DNA of 52,020 bases, taken from Pseudogracilibacillus auburnensis. GTDB taxonomy: Bacteria; Bacillota; Bacilli; Bacillales; Amphibacillaceae. Numbering within the stretch: position 1 is the first letter of the stretch; the number at the start of each line of letters is the position of its first letter. Positions 34,054 to 43,140 of the stretch are shown here, piece after piece. Location: NCBI RefSeq assembly GCF_003201975.1, contig NZ_QJJQ01000009.1, positions 153,203 to 205,222 of the forward strand, read 5' to 3'. Under the pieces are notes generated by a model that saw only the letters and a program-made list of their open reading frames with translations, was not told the DNA's origin and searched no databases. The position numbers and the translations under genes are program-made.

Positions 34054-35169
34054 ATGAATTTGAGTGTATCCATACAAGTTGAAAATGTGATTAAAAAGTT
34101 CGGAGAAACGATGGTAATTGATGGGCTGTCAATGGATATTCACCCAGGGGAACTATTTACTTTATTAGGTCCTTCAGGATGTGGGAAAACAACATTATTA
34201 CGCATGGTGATCGGCTTTAACTCAATAGATGGAGGGAGTATTAAAGTCAATGATAAAGTGATCAATAATATTCCGGTAAGTAAGCGTAAGATGGGAATGG
34301 TTTTCCAAAACTATGCTATTTTTCCACATATGACGGTGAAACAGAATATTGCTTTTGGATTGGAGAATAAAAAATATAGTAAAGGCGAGATGGAAAGACG
34401 AATCGATGAAATTTTAAACATTGTGCAGATTGAGGATTTTAAAGATCGTATGCCCGACCAACTTTCTGGTGGACAACAGCAGCGAGTAGCATTGGCAAGA
34501 GCGATTGTCATTCATCCAGAAGTTCTACTCATGGATGAGCCATTATCAAATCTCGATGCCAAACTACGTATCGAGATGCGAAATGCAATCAAGAGCATTC
34601 AACAACAAGTAGGGATTACTACAATTTATGTTACACATGACCAAGAAGAAGCATTGGCAATCTCAGATCGAATCGCTGTTATGAATGCTGGGGTAATTCA
34701 GCAAATTGGCAGTCCAAAAGAGATTTATCAGCGTCCGGTCAATATCTTTGTTTCCAAATTTATTGGTACCTCAAATATATTAAAAGCCAAGTTGGTAGAA
34801 GTTAATAATGAGGTACAAATGGAGCTGAATGATGGGTATAGAGAGAAGGTTGAAAATCTATCGAAACGGGCAAAGGTTGGTGATACTGTCCTTGTTTCTG
34901 TACGTCCTCATGAATTCATCATTACAGAAGAAAAAGACGGTATAAAAGGAAAGGTACTAAATAGTATGTTTCTTGGTATCAACACACATTATTTTATCGA
35001 TCTCGGTTTAGATGAGCAAGTGGAAGTGATTCAAAATGCAGATATCGTTGATCTTATCACTCCTGGAGAGACGGTACATTTAAAAGTGAAGCCCGATAAA
35101 ATAAACATTTTCGATATAGAGGAAGAAAAAACGTTAATTGAAGTGAGTGAAGCCCATGAAGTTCACTAA
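34054..35169 (+). CDS. FbpC/PotA-type ABC ATPase
   Basis: 371 aa. Walker A GPSGCGKTT, Q-loop MVFQNYAIFPHM, signature LSGGQQQRVALARAI, Walker B LLMDEPLSNLD and VTHDQEEAL are complete. The C-terminal 130 residues form a TOBE/OB regulatory domain (VSVRPHEFIIT.., KVKPDKINIF). AGGAAGG precedes ATG 34054. It energises the 35156 permease; the gene ends overlap by 14 bases. The Q-loop and domain length are those of the iron/spermidine/phosphonate class. Confidence 0.92.
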   Translation: MNLSVSIQVENVIKKFGETMVIDGLSMDIHPGELFTLLGPSGCGKTTLLRMVIGFNSIDGGSIKVNDKVINNIPVSKRKMGMVFQNYAIFPHMTVKQNIAFGLENKKYSKGEMERRIDEILNIVQIEDFKDRMPDQLSGGQQQRVALARAIVIHPEVLLMDEPLSNLDAKLRIEMRNAIKSIQQQVGITTIYVTHDQEEALAISDRIAVMNAGVIQQIGSPKEIYQRPVNIFVSKFIGTSNILKAKLVEVNNEVQMELNDGYREKVENLSKRAKVGDTVLVSVRPHEFIITEEKDGIKGKVLNSMFLGINTHYFIDLGLDEQVEVIQNADIVDLITPGETVHLKVKPDKINIFDIEEEKTLIEVSEAHEVH

Positions 35170-36820
35170 AAATGGGAAGTTTACTATTTGGAATGTAACT
35201 ACTCTCATTATTTTGGTCATCTTTTTACTTTTTATCGCATTTCCTTTATTTCTTGTCCTAAAGAAAAGTATGATTAATCCGACAACAGGTGGAATAACGT
35301 TTGAATATCTAGGTAAATTTTTTGAACGTAAATACTATTGGATTACAATTTTAAACAGCTTTAAAGTAACTGTTGTAACTACCTTTTTATCTGTTGTGCT
35401 AGGTCTTCCTTTAGCTTATATGATGCGTAAAATCAAAATTAAAGGAAGCAAATTAATTGAGGTTTTAGTTATTATTTCATATATTTCTCCTCCGTTTATC
35501 GGAGCGTATGCCTGGATTCAAGTATTAGGCCACAGTGGTGTCGTTACAAAATTTTTAAATAACACGTTCGGTACAAATTTTGAAGGGATATATGGTTTTT
35601 CGGGTATTGTTTTAGTATTAACCCTCCAATCATTTCCGTTAATTTATATTTATATCGCTGGCGCTTTGAAAAATTTGGATAATTCCTTGAATGAGGCAGC
35701 GGAGAGTTTGGGTTATTCCAGTTTTCAAAGGATTTATAAAATTATTATCCCGCTAATTATTCCTACTATGCTAGCAAGTGCTCTACTGGTATTTATGCGA
35801 GTTATTGCGGATTTTGGTACACCAATGTTAATTGGAGAAGGATACCGGACTATTCCCGTGTTAATTTATACTCAATTTATGAGTGAGGTTGGTGGGAATG
35901 AAGGATTTGCGGCAGCTCTTTGTGTTGTTTTTATTGTTGTTACATTAGTTTTATTTTTATTTCAACGTATCGTAGCTAATCATTTTTCTTATTCGATGTC
36001 CGCATTAAAACCGATGAAGGTTGAAAAAAGTACTGGAATAAAAAACATTCTAGCCCATGGATTTGTCTATATCATTGTTTTTTTAGCTATTCTTCCACAA
36101 CTTGTAGTCACTTTTACCTCCTTTTTGGAAACGAAGGGTGGGCAAGTTTACACGGGGAATTTTTCTCTAGAAAATTACAGAAATATATTTTTGGCTAAAG
36201 ATACAGCTGTCATTTGGAATACGTATAAGATGGGGCTCATGGCAATAGTTATTATTGTTGTTTTGGGAGTGCTCATTTCATATTTAACAGTTAGAAAAAA
36301 GAATATCATCACCTCCATTTTAGATACCGTGTCAATGTTTCCCTTTATTATTCCGGGGTCAGTATTGGGCATTTCGTTTATCTTTGCCTTTAGTGATAAA
36401 CCGATTGTATTGAGTGGAACTGTATTCATTATGATTATGTCGTTCGCCATCCGGAGAATGCCGTATACGATCCGGTCAAGTACGGCGATTATAAGTCAAA
36501 TTAGTCCAAGTATTGAAGAGGCTGCCATTAGTTTAGGTGCCTCCGAAACAAAGGCGTTTAGAAGGGTACTTGTACCGATGATGATGCCCGGAGTAATGGC
36601 GGGAGCAATTATGAGTTGGATTACGGTTATTAGTGAATTAAGCTCCTCCATTATTTTATATACAAGTAACACGCAAACTCTTACAGTATCGATTTACACG
36701 GAAGTAATCCGAGGTAATTATGGGAATGCATCCGCCTATTCGGCAATATTGACAGTTACTTCTATTTTATCACTTATGTTATTTTTTAAACTTACAGGAA
36801 AACGTGAAGTCAGTGTATAA
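35156..36820 (+). CDS. fused two-domain ABC permease, FbpB/AfuB type
   Basis: About 554 aa with twelve membrane segments in two homologous halves, each ending in an EAA loop: LNEAAESLGYSSFQRIYKIIIPLI and IEEAAISLGASETKAFRRVLVPMM. This fused arrangement is typical of FbpB/AfuB/ThiP permeases, so no second permease gene is needed. ATG 35156 lies inside the end of the ATPase gene; an in-frame GTG at 35147 is possible. It ends 125 bases before the sensor kinase gene. Confidence 0.92.
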   Translation: MKFTKNGKFTIWNVTTLIILVIFLLFIAFPLFLVLKKSMINPTTGGITFEYLGKFFERKYYWITILNSFKVTVVTTFLSVVLGLPLAYMMRKIKIKGSKLIEVLVIISYISPPFIGAYAWIQVLGHSGVVTKFLNNTFGTNFEGIYGFSGIVLVLTLQSFPLIYIYIAGALKNLDNSLNEAAESLGYSSFQRIYKIIIPLIIPTMLASALLVFMRVIADFGTPMLIGEGYRTIPVLIYTQFMSEVGGNEGFAAALCVVFIVVTLVLFLFQRIVANHFSYSMSALKPMKVEKSTGIKNILAHGFVYIIVFLAILPQLVVTFTSFLETKGGQVYTGNFSLENYRNIFLAKDTAVIWNTYKMGLMAIVIIVVLGVLISYLTVRKKNIITSILDTVSMFPFIIPGSVLGISFIFAFSDKPIVLSGTVFIMIMSFAIRRMPYTIRSSTAIISQISPSIEEAAISLGASETKAFRRVLVPMMMPGVMAGAIMSWITVISELSSSIILYTSNTQTLTVSIYTEVIRGNYGNASAYSAILTVTSILSLMLFFKLTGKREVSV

Positions 36821-36945
36821 ATGAGCATTATTTTTGATGATCGAGTGAATTGGTTGTTTATGCATGTTATTTGATAGAGTGGTAGAATACAGCATAGATG
36901 GGCATTTTGCTCGATTTTCTTTCATTAGGAACAGGTGGCTGGAAA

Positions 36946-38631
36946 ATGGGAAATCAAGAAAAGTTCAGGGACTATATTAAAAATATCTTTCTCAAATATT
37001 CGATATTGACGATTGTGCTTATTTTCTTATTATATAGCTTTTCTTTATATTTTATTTTTAAAGTTGTAGTGGTGAAAAATAATCAAGAGATTAATCATGA
37101 AATAAGCTCGTTAGTTCAACATGAATTTGCTACATATGAAAATGGGTTGGAAACTCTCGCTCAAAATCATGCTATCGAACAAGTTTTTACAGATCACTCT
37201 TTTTTATGGGAAGTGAATGAGGAGTTATACGAATTTCGTAATGAAAGGGAATTTAAAGCAAATTTCGCATTAATTGACGATAAAGGAACTATTATAACTA
37301 CTAGCCTATATAAAGAAAATGCCGATCACCTTTCAGCCAATTATCTTATAAAGGAATTAATCGATTATCGTTATGAAGAGGATATGATCCAACGCACCTT
37401 TAATCCAAATGTATTTAAAAAAGGGCAAAGTAGTTCTTATTTTTTTGCAAAACCTATTTTAGCAGATGAAAAAATACAAGGATACTTATTGTTGTTTTTG
37501 GAAGATCTTGAAAAGAGTTTGACGCACACTTCTGATTTAATGGTTATTACTGATAGATTTAATTACGTTATTTATTCTTCTGATCAAAAATTGCTCACTA
37601 ATCTTGGGAAGCTTAATCAAGAATATTTTACTGGCAATACAGCATCTATAGATGGAAATTCATATTATGTCACTTCCACTTCCGTATCATCCAAGGAAAT
37701 ACAGGTAGTGAGTATGACTTCGATGGATACATTTAACCATTCAGCTTGGATGGGTGTTTTTACTTTTCTAGGCATTGCATCGGTTGTGATTATGCTTATT
37801 TATTTGGCTTTACCTAAAATTATGCAGCAAAGTTTACGGTCGTTTGATGCATTAATCGATTTTATTCATAAGCATGAGTCAAATCAACTGTCTGATAAAC
37901 AGAGATTTGAAGAATTTCAGATCATCCAGAATGAGTTTTCTGAAAAATTAGAAGAGATTCAATCCTTGATTAAAGCAAATGAAGCGATTGCCGAAACGAA
38001 GCGAAAAATGGAAATCAAACAACTTGAAACACAATTTAATCCACATTTTGCATTTAATGTTTTAGAAATGCTGCGATATGAAATATTATTTGATCCGGAA
38101 AATGCTTCCGAGATCGTCGTATCTTTTGCAAATATACTACGATATAACATTCATTATGGTAGCACGACGATTCCGTTAGAAACAGATATAAAATATGTAC
38201 AGGATTATTTAAAAATACAAAAAGCACGGTTTAATGAACGGTTCGATTTCACTTTGGATGTTGACAAGGATGTTTTGGATATAGAAGTTCCCAAATTAAT
38301 TATTCAGCCAATTATTGAAAATAGTATTAAACACTGTATGGAACATACTAAGCATCTAAAAATTGCCATTATGATTAAGAAGAAAAACGATCATATTTTC
38401 ATGTCTGTAGAAGATAATGGTCAAGGAATTGAAAAGGAAAAACTACTTCAAATAAAACAAATGCTACTTAGTGGTAACAATGAATCGGAACACTATGGTT
38501 TATTTCATTCTCATCGAGTAATTCAGCTCTTGTATGGGAAAAATTATGGTCTATCCATTGCCAGTACGTACGGAAAGGGAACAACAGTACAAGTGAAAAT
38601 TTCTTTAAAAGGAGAATTGATGCATGTATAA
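36946..38631 (+). CDS. YesM/LytS-type sensor histidine kinase
   Basis: 561 aa. A membrane helix near 20-42, an extracytoplasmic sensing region of about 230 residues (Cache-like in length), a second helix near 270-295, a HAMP-like coiled region, then the His_kinase domain with phospho-accepting His367 in QFNPHFAFNVLEMLRYE and IQKARFNERFDF. The ATP site is IIQPIIENSIKHCMEH and VEDNGQGIEKEKL. AGGTGG 7 bases before ATG 36946 favours it over ATG 36898. It overlaps the response regulator by 8 bases. The pair probably senses the substrate of the upstream importer and activates it. Confidence 0.9.
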   Translation: MGNQEKFRDYIKNIFLKYSILTIVLIFLLYSFSLYFIFKVVVVKNNQEINHEISSLVQHEFATYENGLETLAQNHAIEQVFTDHSFLWEVNEELYEFRNEREFKANFALIDDKGTIITTSLYKENADHLSANYLIKELIDYRYEEDMIQRTFNPNVFKKGQSSSYFFAKPILADEKIQGYLLLFLEDLEKSLTHTSDLMVITDRFNYVIYSSDQKLLTNLGKLNQEYFTGNTASIDGNSYYVTSTSVSSKEIQVVSMTSMDTFNHSAWMGVFTFLGIASVVIMLIYLALPKIMQQSLRSFDALIDFIHKHESNQLSDKQRFEEFQIIQNEFSEKLEEIQSLIKANEAIAETKRKMEIKQLETQFNPHFAFNVLEMLRYEILFDPENASEIVVSFANILRYNIHYGSTTIPLETDIKYVQDYLKIQKARFNERFDFTLDVDKDVLDIEVPKLIIQPIIENSIKHCMEHTKHLKIAIMIKKKNDHIFMSVEDNGQGIEKEKLLQIKQMLLSGNNESEHYGLFHSHRVIQLLYGKNYGLSIASTYGKGTTVQVKISLKGELMHV

Positions 38632-39397
38632 GGTTCTTGTAGTAGAGGATGAAGATATTATCCGCAAGGGGTTGACCTATAAAGTAGATTGGTTAAAAAA
38701 TGATTGCATTGTAGTTGGTAGTGCAGTGGATGGTAATGATGGTTTAGAAAAGGTTGTAGAATTGCAACCAGACTTAGTGGTAACTGATATTCGAATGCCA
38801 TTTAAAGATGGAATAGCCATGTTGGAAGAAGGGCTTAAAACACATGATTTTGAAACAATTATTATTTCGGGTTACGGTGAATTTGAATATGCAAAAAAAG
38901 CTATTTCCCTAGGGGTAAGTGAATATATCTTAAAGCCTATTGATTTAAGCATCTTTGACCAAGCTGTGAAAAAGCTGATTGGAAAAATTGAAGCAAAAAG
39001 TAACCAAGTATTAAAATGGGAATCCCTTTCAATCTATAGGGAATTACTAGATGTAAAATCATTCTCTAAGCAATCCACACCGGTAACAGATATGTTGGAA
39101 TACATTAAAGAAAACCATCACAAAAAATTGTCCCTAAGCGATTTAAGTGAAGCATACCATGTATCATCAGCCTATCTAAATGCAAAATTTAAAGAGGGCA
39201 CAGGATATACATTTAATGATTTTCTAAACAGGTTTCGAATTATGAAAGCTATCGAAATGATTAAGGAGAGTAACATGCTTATTTATGAAATCGCGGAGTT
39301 AGTCGGGTTTAAAGACTATAAATATTTTAGCCAAGTATTTAAGAAATATGTTGGGTACTCTCCATCTAATTTTATTCGTAGACGGGAAGTAGAGTGA
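38624..39397 (+). CDS. YesN-type response regulator (REC plus AraC HTH)
   Basis: 257 aa. The receiver domain covers 1-118 with phospho-acceptor Asp55 (VVTDIRMP), acidic Glu9-Asp10 pocket, and Lys in YILKPI. The AraC-type DNA-binding domain covers about 150-255: HHKKLSLSDLSEAYHVSSAY, then EIAELVGFKDYKYFSQVFKKYVGYSP. The middle linker is short compared with many YesN proteins (500 aa). It is translationally coupled to the kinase and should act on promoters of the importer genes. No binding site could be recognised. Confidence 0.92.
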   Translation: MYKVLVVEDEDIIRKGLTYKVDWLKNDCIVVGSAVDGNDGLEKVVELQPDLVVTDIRMPFKDGIAMLEEGLKTHDFETIIISGYGEFEYAKKAISLGVSEYILKPIDLSIFDQAVKKLIGKIEAKSNQVLKWESLSIYRELLDVKSFSKQSTPVTDMLEYIKENHHKKLSLSDLSEAYHVSSAYLNAKFKEGTGYTFNDFLNRFRIMKAIEMIKESNMLIYEIAELVGFKDYKYFSQVFKKYVGYSPSNFIRRREVE

Positions 39398-39492
39398 TAC
39401 TGGTATTGCTTTTTTAAAATTAATATTCACTTTTTGGTCATCAACTTTTTTGGATAAAGGAGGGAGTAGCAAGTGGATAAAAAATGTTCATT
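39398..39492 (+). other. truncated gene start ahead of repeat copy 2
   Basis: AAAGGAGGGAGTAGC precedes GTG 39473, a perfect translation start, but the frame runs into the dispersed repeat and stops after 16 codons at 39523. The likely explanation is a gene cut off when the repeat arrived. No terminator is seen after the response regulator. Confidence 0.4.
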
Positions 39493-39642
39493 CTTCCCCA
39501 AAAATAGTGGTAAGCTAATTTAATATTTTGGGGAAGGTTTCATTTTCACATCTTAGATATGAAGCTATAATGGATAAATCCTACATTTCTTATGTAAGCT
39601 TACCACTTCAGAACCATTGCGGAGGGATACATTGCTTTTCCT
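39493..39642 (-). repeat. 150-bp dispersed repeat, copy 2
   Basis: Second copy of the element at 32046-32196, same orientation. It ends 6 bases from the stop of the metallophosphatase gene. Translated on the minus strand it gives VSLHKKCRIYPL, stop, LHI, stop, DVKMKPSPKY, stop: a further-decayed version of the same gene end. The CTTCCCCAAAAA/TTTTGGGGAAGG inverted repeat is kept and may serve as the terminator of the minus-strand operon. Confidence 0.75.
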
Positions 39643-39648
39643 TCCTTT

Positions 39649-40287
39649 CTATTCCTGGTCGTGGCCGAAGACGATCTGTTTCTGTAAGGAATAAGCCTCT
39701 ACTTGTTTACTATCATGCGTACTTACGGCATAAGCGATCCAGTTCGTTAAATCTACCAGTGACAAATGGTACCCATGACCTGCTCCCGTATCAATCCCAA
39801 TCATTCCTTTACTTAACCAAACACGCCCAACATCAGACCTAAGTCTGAATGTCGGTGTGTGACCAAATACGACTATTTTTTCAGAAAAGGATTCGATAGA
39901 TGGTGTATGGATTCCTGTAAGATCTTCCATTTGCTGTTCGTGTAGTGGAACACCTTTTTTTAAACCAGCGTGAACAAATACGAAAGGGTCAATCTCTTTC
40001 AAGAATGGTAATGATTTTAGAAAAGGTCGCCAATCTTCCACATCACTATCTTCAGAGTTTAACCATTTTAATTCATTATTACCTGCTAATGCTACCGCCC
40101 CTTCCTCACGTAAAGCGTGAATCGTTTGCAGGGTGCCGATTGAGTTAGGTCCTTTATTGATATAATCACCTAACATAATCAATCTATCTATAGTAGGTGA
40201 ATAATTGGTTGCTTGTAATAGTTTAGTAAGTAAATGTCCATTTCCATGGATATCAGAGATTGCGAGTATTCGTTTTTGATTCTTCAT
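39649..40287 (-). CDS. metallophosphoesterase (PrpE/ApaH/PP1-like phosphatase)
   Basis: 212 aa. The dinuclear-metal motifs are in order: ISDIHGNGHLL (DxH), LGDYINKGPNS (GDxxxxG), LAGNNELKWL (GNxE, where most relatives have GNHE), FVHAGL and FGHTPTF. Such enzymes hydrolyse phosphoproteins, dinucleoside polyphosphates or small phosphate esters. TTGGGGAACG precedes ATG 40287. It begins 30 bases after the ATPase stop, so it is the fourth gene of the minus-strand importer operon, which suggests that the imported compound is a phosphate ester. GNNE instead of GNHE is an oddity at a metal-site position. Confidence 0.85.
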   Translation of the reverse strand: MKNQKRILAISDIHGNGHLLTKLLQATNYSPTIDRLIMLGDYINKGPNSIGTLQTIHALREEGAVALAGNNELKWLNSEDSDVEDWRPFLKSLPFLKEIDPFVFVHAGLKKGVPLHEQQMEDLTGIHTPSIESFSEKIVVFGHTPTFRLRSDVGRVWLSKGMIGIDTGAGHGYHLSLVDLTNWIAYAVSTHDSKQVEAYSLQKQIVFGHDQE

Positions 40288-40317
40288 AAAGATCGTTCCC
40301 CAATTTGCAGTTTATAA

Positions 40318-41400
40318 TTAAGATGTAAAAATACGAGTTTGCTGAACAGAGAAGGAGATGCATACCGTTTCATCTAATGGCCACTTCTTTGTATGTAGAC
40401 CATCTACATGCTGTCCATCCTGTGTTTCTAATCGATACCTCCATCTACTTCCTTCGTAAATTACTTGTACAATTTTTGTTTCGAAGTAATTGTCAGGTGG
40501 ATGGGAGGTCGAATCAAAATGAATTGCTTCCAATTGAAGCATAATTGAAGCATCATCTCCAACTGTTAGTTCGTTGCTTTGATCTGTTGAAGCAATTCCT
40601 TTTATCAAATGCTCGCCACATTGAATGGTAGCTTCTTCTCCGTTTTTCGCGATTACTTTTCCAGTTAGTCGATTTTGGTATCCCATCAGCTGCGCTACTC
40701 CCAGCGTTTTAGGCTCCTCATACATTCTTTGAGGAGGCGCAAGTTGTGCAATTTTCCCTTCGTGTAACACAAGAATTCGATCTGCTAAGGCAAAAGCTTC
40801 CATCATATCGTGTGTGACATAGATCGTTGTAATTGAAAGCTTACGCAATATATGAGCTAATTCACTCCTCATTTCTGTTCGTAGCTTTACATCTAAATTA
40901 GACAACGGCTCATCCATTAGTAAGATACTTGGTTCTGTCGCTAATGCTCTAGCAATTCCAACCCGTTGTTGTTGTCCTCCAGATAATTCGGAAGGTAGTC
41001 TATTCAATAATTCTTCTAAATGAAGTAGTTTCGAAACGGATGCAATACGTTCATTTCTAACGGTTTCAGGGACTTTTTCCATTTTTAATCCATATTCAAT
41101 ATTTTTTCGAATGGTCATATGAGGCCATAGTGCATAATCTTGAAATACCATGTTAATTGGCCTTTTTTCTGGCGGAATAAATGTGTTATTGCTCAATACT
41201 TGTAAACCAGTCATCTTTATTTCTCCATGATCGGCTTTTAATAAACCAGCAATGATTTGTAACAATGTTGATTTACCGCTGCCAGAAGAGCCCAAAAGAC
41301 AGATACATTCTCCCTCGTTCATTTCGAATGAAATACCATCCAACACATTTGTCGTTCCAAACGTTTTTCGGATATTATTTATTTGTAAAATTGGTGACAA
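40318..41400 (-). CDS. FbpC/PotA/PhnT-type ABC ATPase
   Basis: 360 aa. Walker A GSSGSGKST, Q-loop MVFQDYALWPHM, signature LSGGQQQRVGIARAL, Walker B LLMDEPLSNLD and VTHDMMEAF are complete. A C-terminal TOBE domain of about 120 residues follows. The start overlaps the end of the permease gene by 26 bases, so translation is coupled. It belongs to the same ATPase class as the 34054 gene but is clearly a separate lineage (motif residues and C-terminus differ). Confidence 0.92.
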   Translation of the reverse strand: MSPILQINNIRKTFGTTNVLDGISFEMNEGECICLLGSSGSGKSTLLQIIAGLLKADHGEIKMTGLQVLSNNTFIPPEKRPINMVFQDYALWPHMTIRKNIEYGLKMEKVPETVRNERIASVSKLLHLEELLNRLPSELSGGQQQRVGIARALATEPSILLMDEPLSNLDVKLRTEMRSELAHILRKLSITTIYVTHDMMEAFALADRILVLHEGKIAQLAPPQRMYEEPKTLGVAQLMGYQNRLTGKVIAKNGEEATIQCGEHLIKGIASTDQSNELTVGDDASIMLQLEAIHFDSTSHPPDNYFETKIVQVIYEGSRWRYRLETQDGQHVDGLHTKKWPLDETVCISFSVQQTRIFTS

Positions 41401-43126
41401 TTGAATTTACCTCTTTTCTATCTTGTTGATCCATTTTCTTGAAAATAATATTAAAAACAAACTGAACAACGATAATTAATAATACAACAACGGTTCCACC
41501 AAGTACGGAAGCAGCTGTAGCATATCCATACTTTGCAAATTCAAAGGCCTCATCAATTACTAAGGGCAAGAGTACAAAATTAGGTGGTTTTAGCATCGAA
41601 GCTGTAGCTAAGTCAAACACACTTGTACCAAATGAAGCTAACATAGCAATTAATAACGTATTTCTTACAATTGGTAAGATGATCGTCCGCATTTTAGTCC
41701 ATGTAGATGCACCTTGTACAGCAGCCGCATTTAATAAAGAAGGGGACAGATTGGCAAATGTCCCAAGTTGAACACGAACTGCATAAGGAATAGCTCCCGC
41801 AACGGCTGCCATGACGAGTAAAGCTGGCTTTCCATATAAATGAAGGCCAATTGGCTCTAACCATTTTTGATTCCAGATAAAGATGTATCCAATGCCAAGG
41901 ACAACCCCAGGTACAGCTAACGAAATTAAGGTAAATACATGAAGTGAACCTTTTAACTTGGAATTGGTAAACGTTAATACGTAAGCGACGATAAATCCAA
42001 GTATGACACTAATAACTGCTGCTATAGCTGCAATAGTAAGTGAATTTTTTAATCCTTCCATAATCGATAGCTGGGCATGATCTAACTTGTCCCCTCCACC
42101 TAAAACAGCGATATAATGGGCGAGTGTAAAATTATCTAATCGTATCCCTGCACCGAACTGCTTCATAAATGAGACAGCCGCGCTTGTTCCAATGGGGACG
42201 CCTAAACATAAAAGGAGAAAAGCAACCGTTCCGATATTTAGTAACCAAGCATGGTTTGGTTTCTTTTTTGTTACTCGAATGGCTGTACTATTTAAAAAGT
42301 CTACTTTTGATTTTTGAATAGCGATAAATAAAAGCGCCATGGCCAATGCTAAAATAAGCACTAAATAAAAAGATAATACTCCCGCCATATCGAATCTTAC
42401 TGGTGATTGATTGATAGCCGAATAAATGGAATAAGGTAAGGTTGGAAATCGATAAACAGTCGCTAATGCCGCCGGAAGCCCAAAGTCCCCAATTGTATCG
42501 ATGAAAACGAGTGTCCAACCAGCAATATAAGCTGGTAAAGAGAGTGGAAGCTGTACCGTCCTCCATACGGTGAAAGGACGAGCTCCATTTAGTCTTGCTG
42601 CATGTTCAAATCGAGATACATTCCATTCCATCGCAGCTACTACTGTTAAATACGCTAAAGGAAACTTAGTTAATCCCATCACGAAAATTAAGCCGATCGG
42701 TTGAAAAATGAATGAAGTTACCCACGACCAACCTAACACGCTGTTTGCTAACCCCTCGGAACTTGCGAATAAGACCCAGCCTTGTGCAATCATAAAAGAA
42801 GGGGCAATGAGTAAAACCCATACCGCTATATCTAACCATCGCCCCATTCTGTAATCACACTTTGAACGAATCGTTGCGAGCACTCCGCCGAGTAACGTTC
42901 CAAAAGTTGCCGCTCCAATTCCAAGCGTGACAGAGTTTTTTAAGGAAACATACCATAATTTTCGTTCGAAAATATCAAAGATAATATGAAACCCATTGAA
43001 CTCGACCTTTCCAAAAAAGATGCCTGGGAATATAGCGTTCAGAATAACGGCAAGCAAGGGTAAAAAGATAAAGATAAATAGAATGAGGGTAACTGCCCCA
43101 CCTATACGGTTTTCACTTTGTTTCAT
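41375..43126 (-). CDS. fused two-domain ABC permease, FbpB/PhnU type
   Basis: 583 aa, about twelve membrane segments in two halves, with EAA loops FEHAARLNGARPFTVWRTVQLPL and LLNAAAVQGASTWTKMRTIILPI. The gene lies 14 bases after the binding-protein stop. The permease type is that of iron/thiamine/phosphonate importers and needs no second permease. Compared with the 35156 permease the halves have longer loops, consistent with a different substrate. Confidence 0.91.
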   Translation of the reverse strand: MKQSENRIGGAVTLILFIFIFLPLLAVILNAIFPGIFFGKVEFNGFHIIFDIFERKLWYVSLKNSVTLGIGAATFGTLLGGVLATIRSKCDYRMGRWLDIAVWVLLIAPSFMIAQGWVLFASSEGLANSVLGWSWVTSFIFQPIGLIFVMGLTKFPLAYLTVVAAMEWNVSRFEHAARLNGARPFTVWRTVQLPLSLPAYIAGWTLVFIDTIGDFGLPAALATVYRFPTLPYSIYSAINQSPVRFDMAGVLSFYLVLILALAMALLFIAIQKSKVDFLNSTAIRVTKKKPNHAWLLNIGTVAFLLLCLGVPIGTSAAVSFMKQFGAGIRLDNFTLAHYIAVLGGGDKLDHAQLSIMEGLKNSLTIAAIAAVISVILGFIVAYVLTFTNSKLKGSLHVFTLISLAVPGVVLGIGYIFIWNQKWLEPIGLHLYGKPALLVMAAVAGAIPYAVRVQLGTFANLSPSLLNAAAVQGASTWTKMRTIILPIVRNTLLIAMLASFGTSVFDLATASMLKPPNFVLLPLVIDEAFEFAKYGYATAASVLGGTVVVLLIIVVQFVFNIIFKKMDQQDRKEVNSIVTNFTNK

Positions 43127-43140
43127 TATATGATTTATCC

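Noticed and set aside
39528-39842. 104-codon plus-strand frame over repeat copy 2 and the phosphatase end
   Set aside because: It is antisense to the clear metallophosphatase gene and starts in a decayed repeat.
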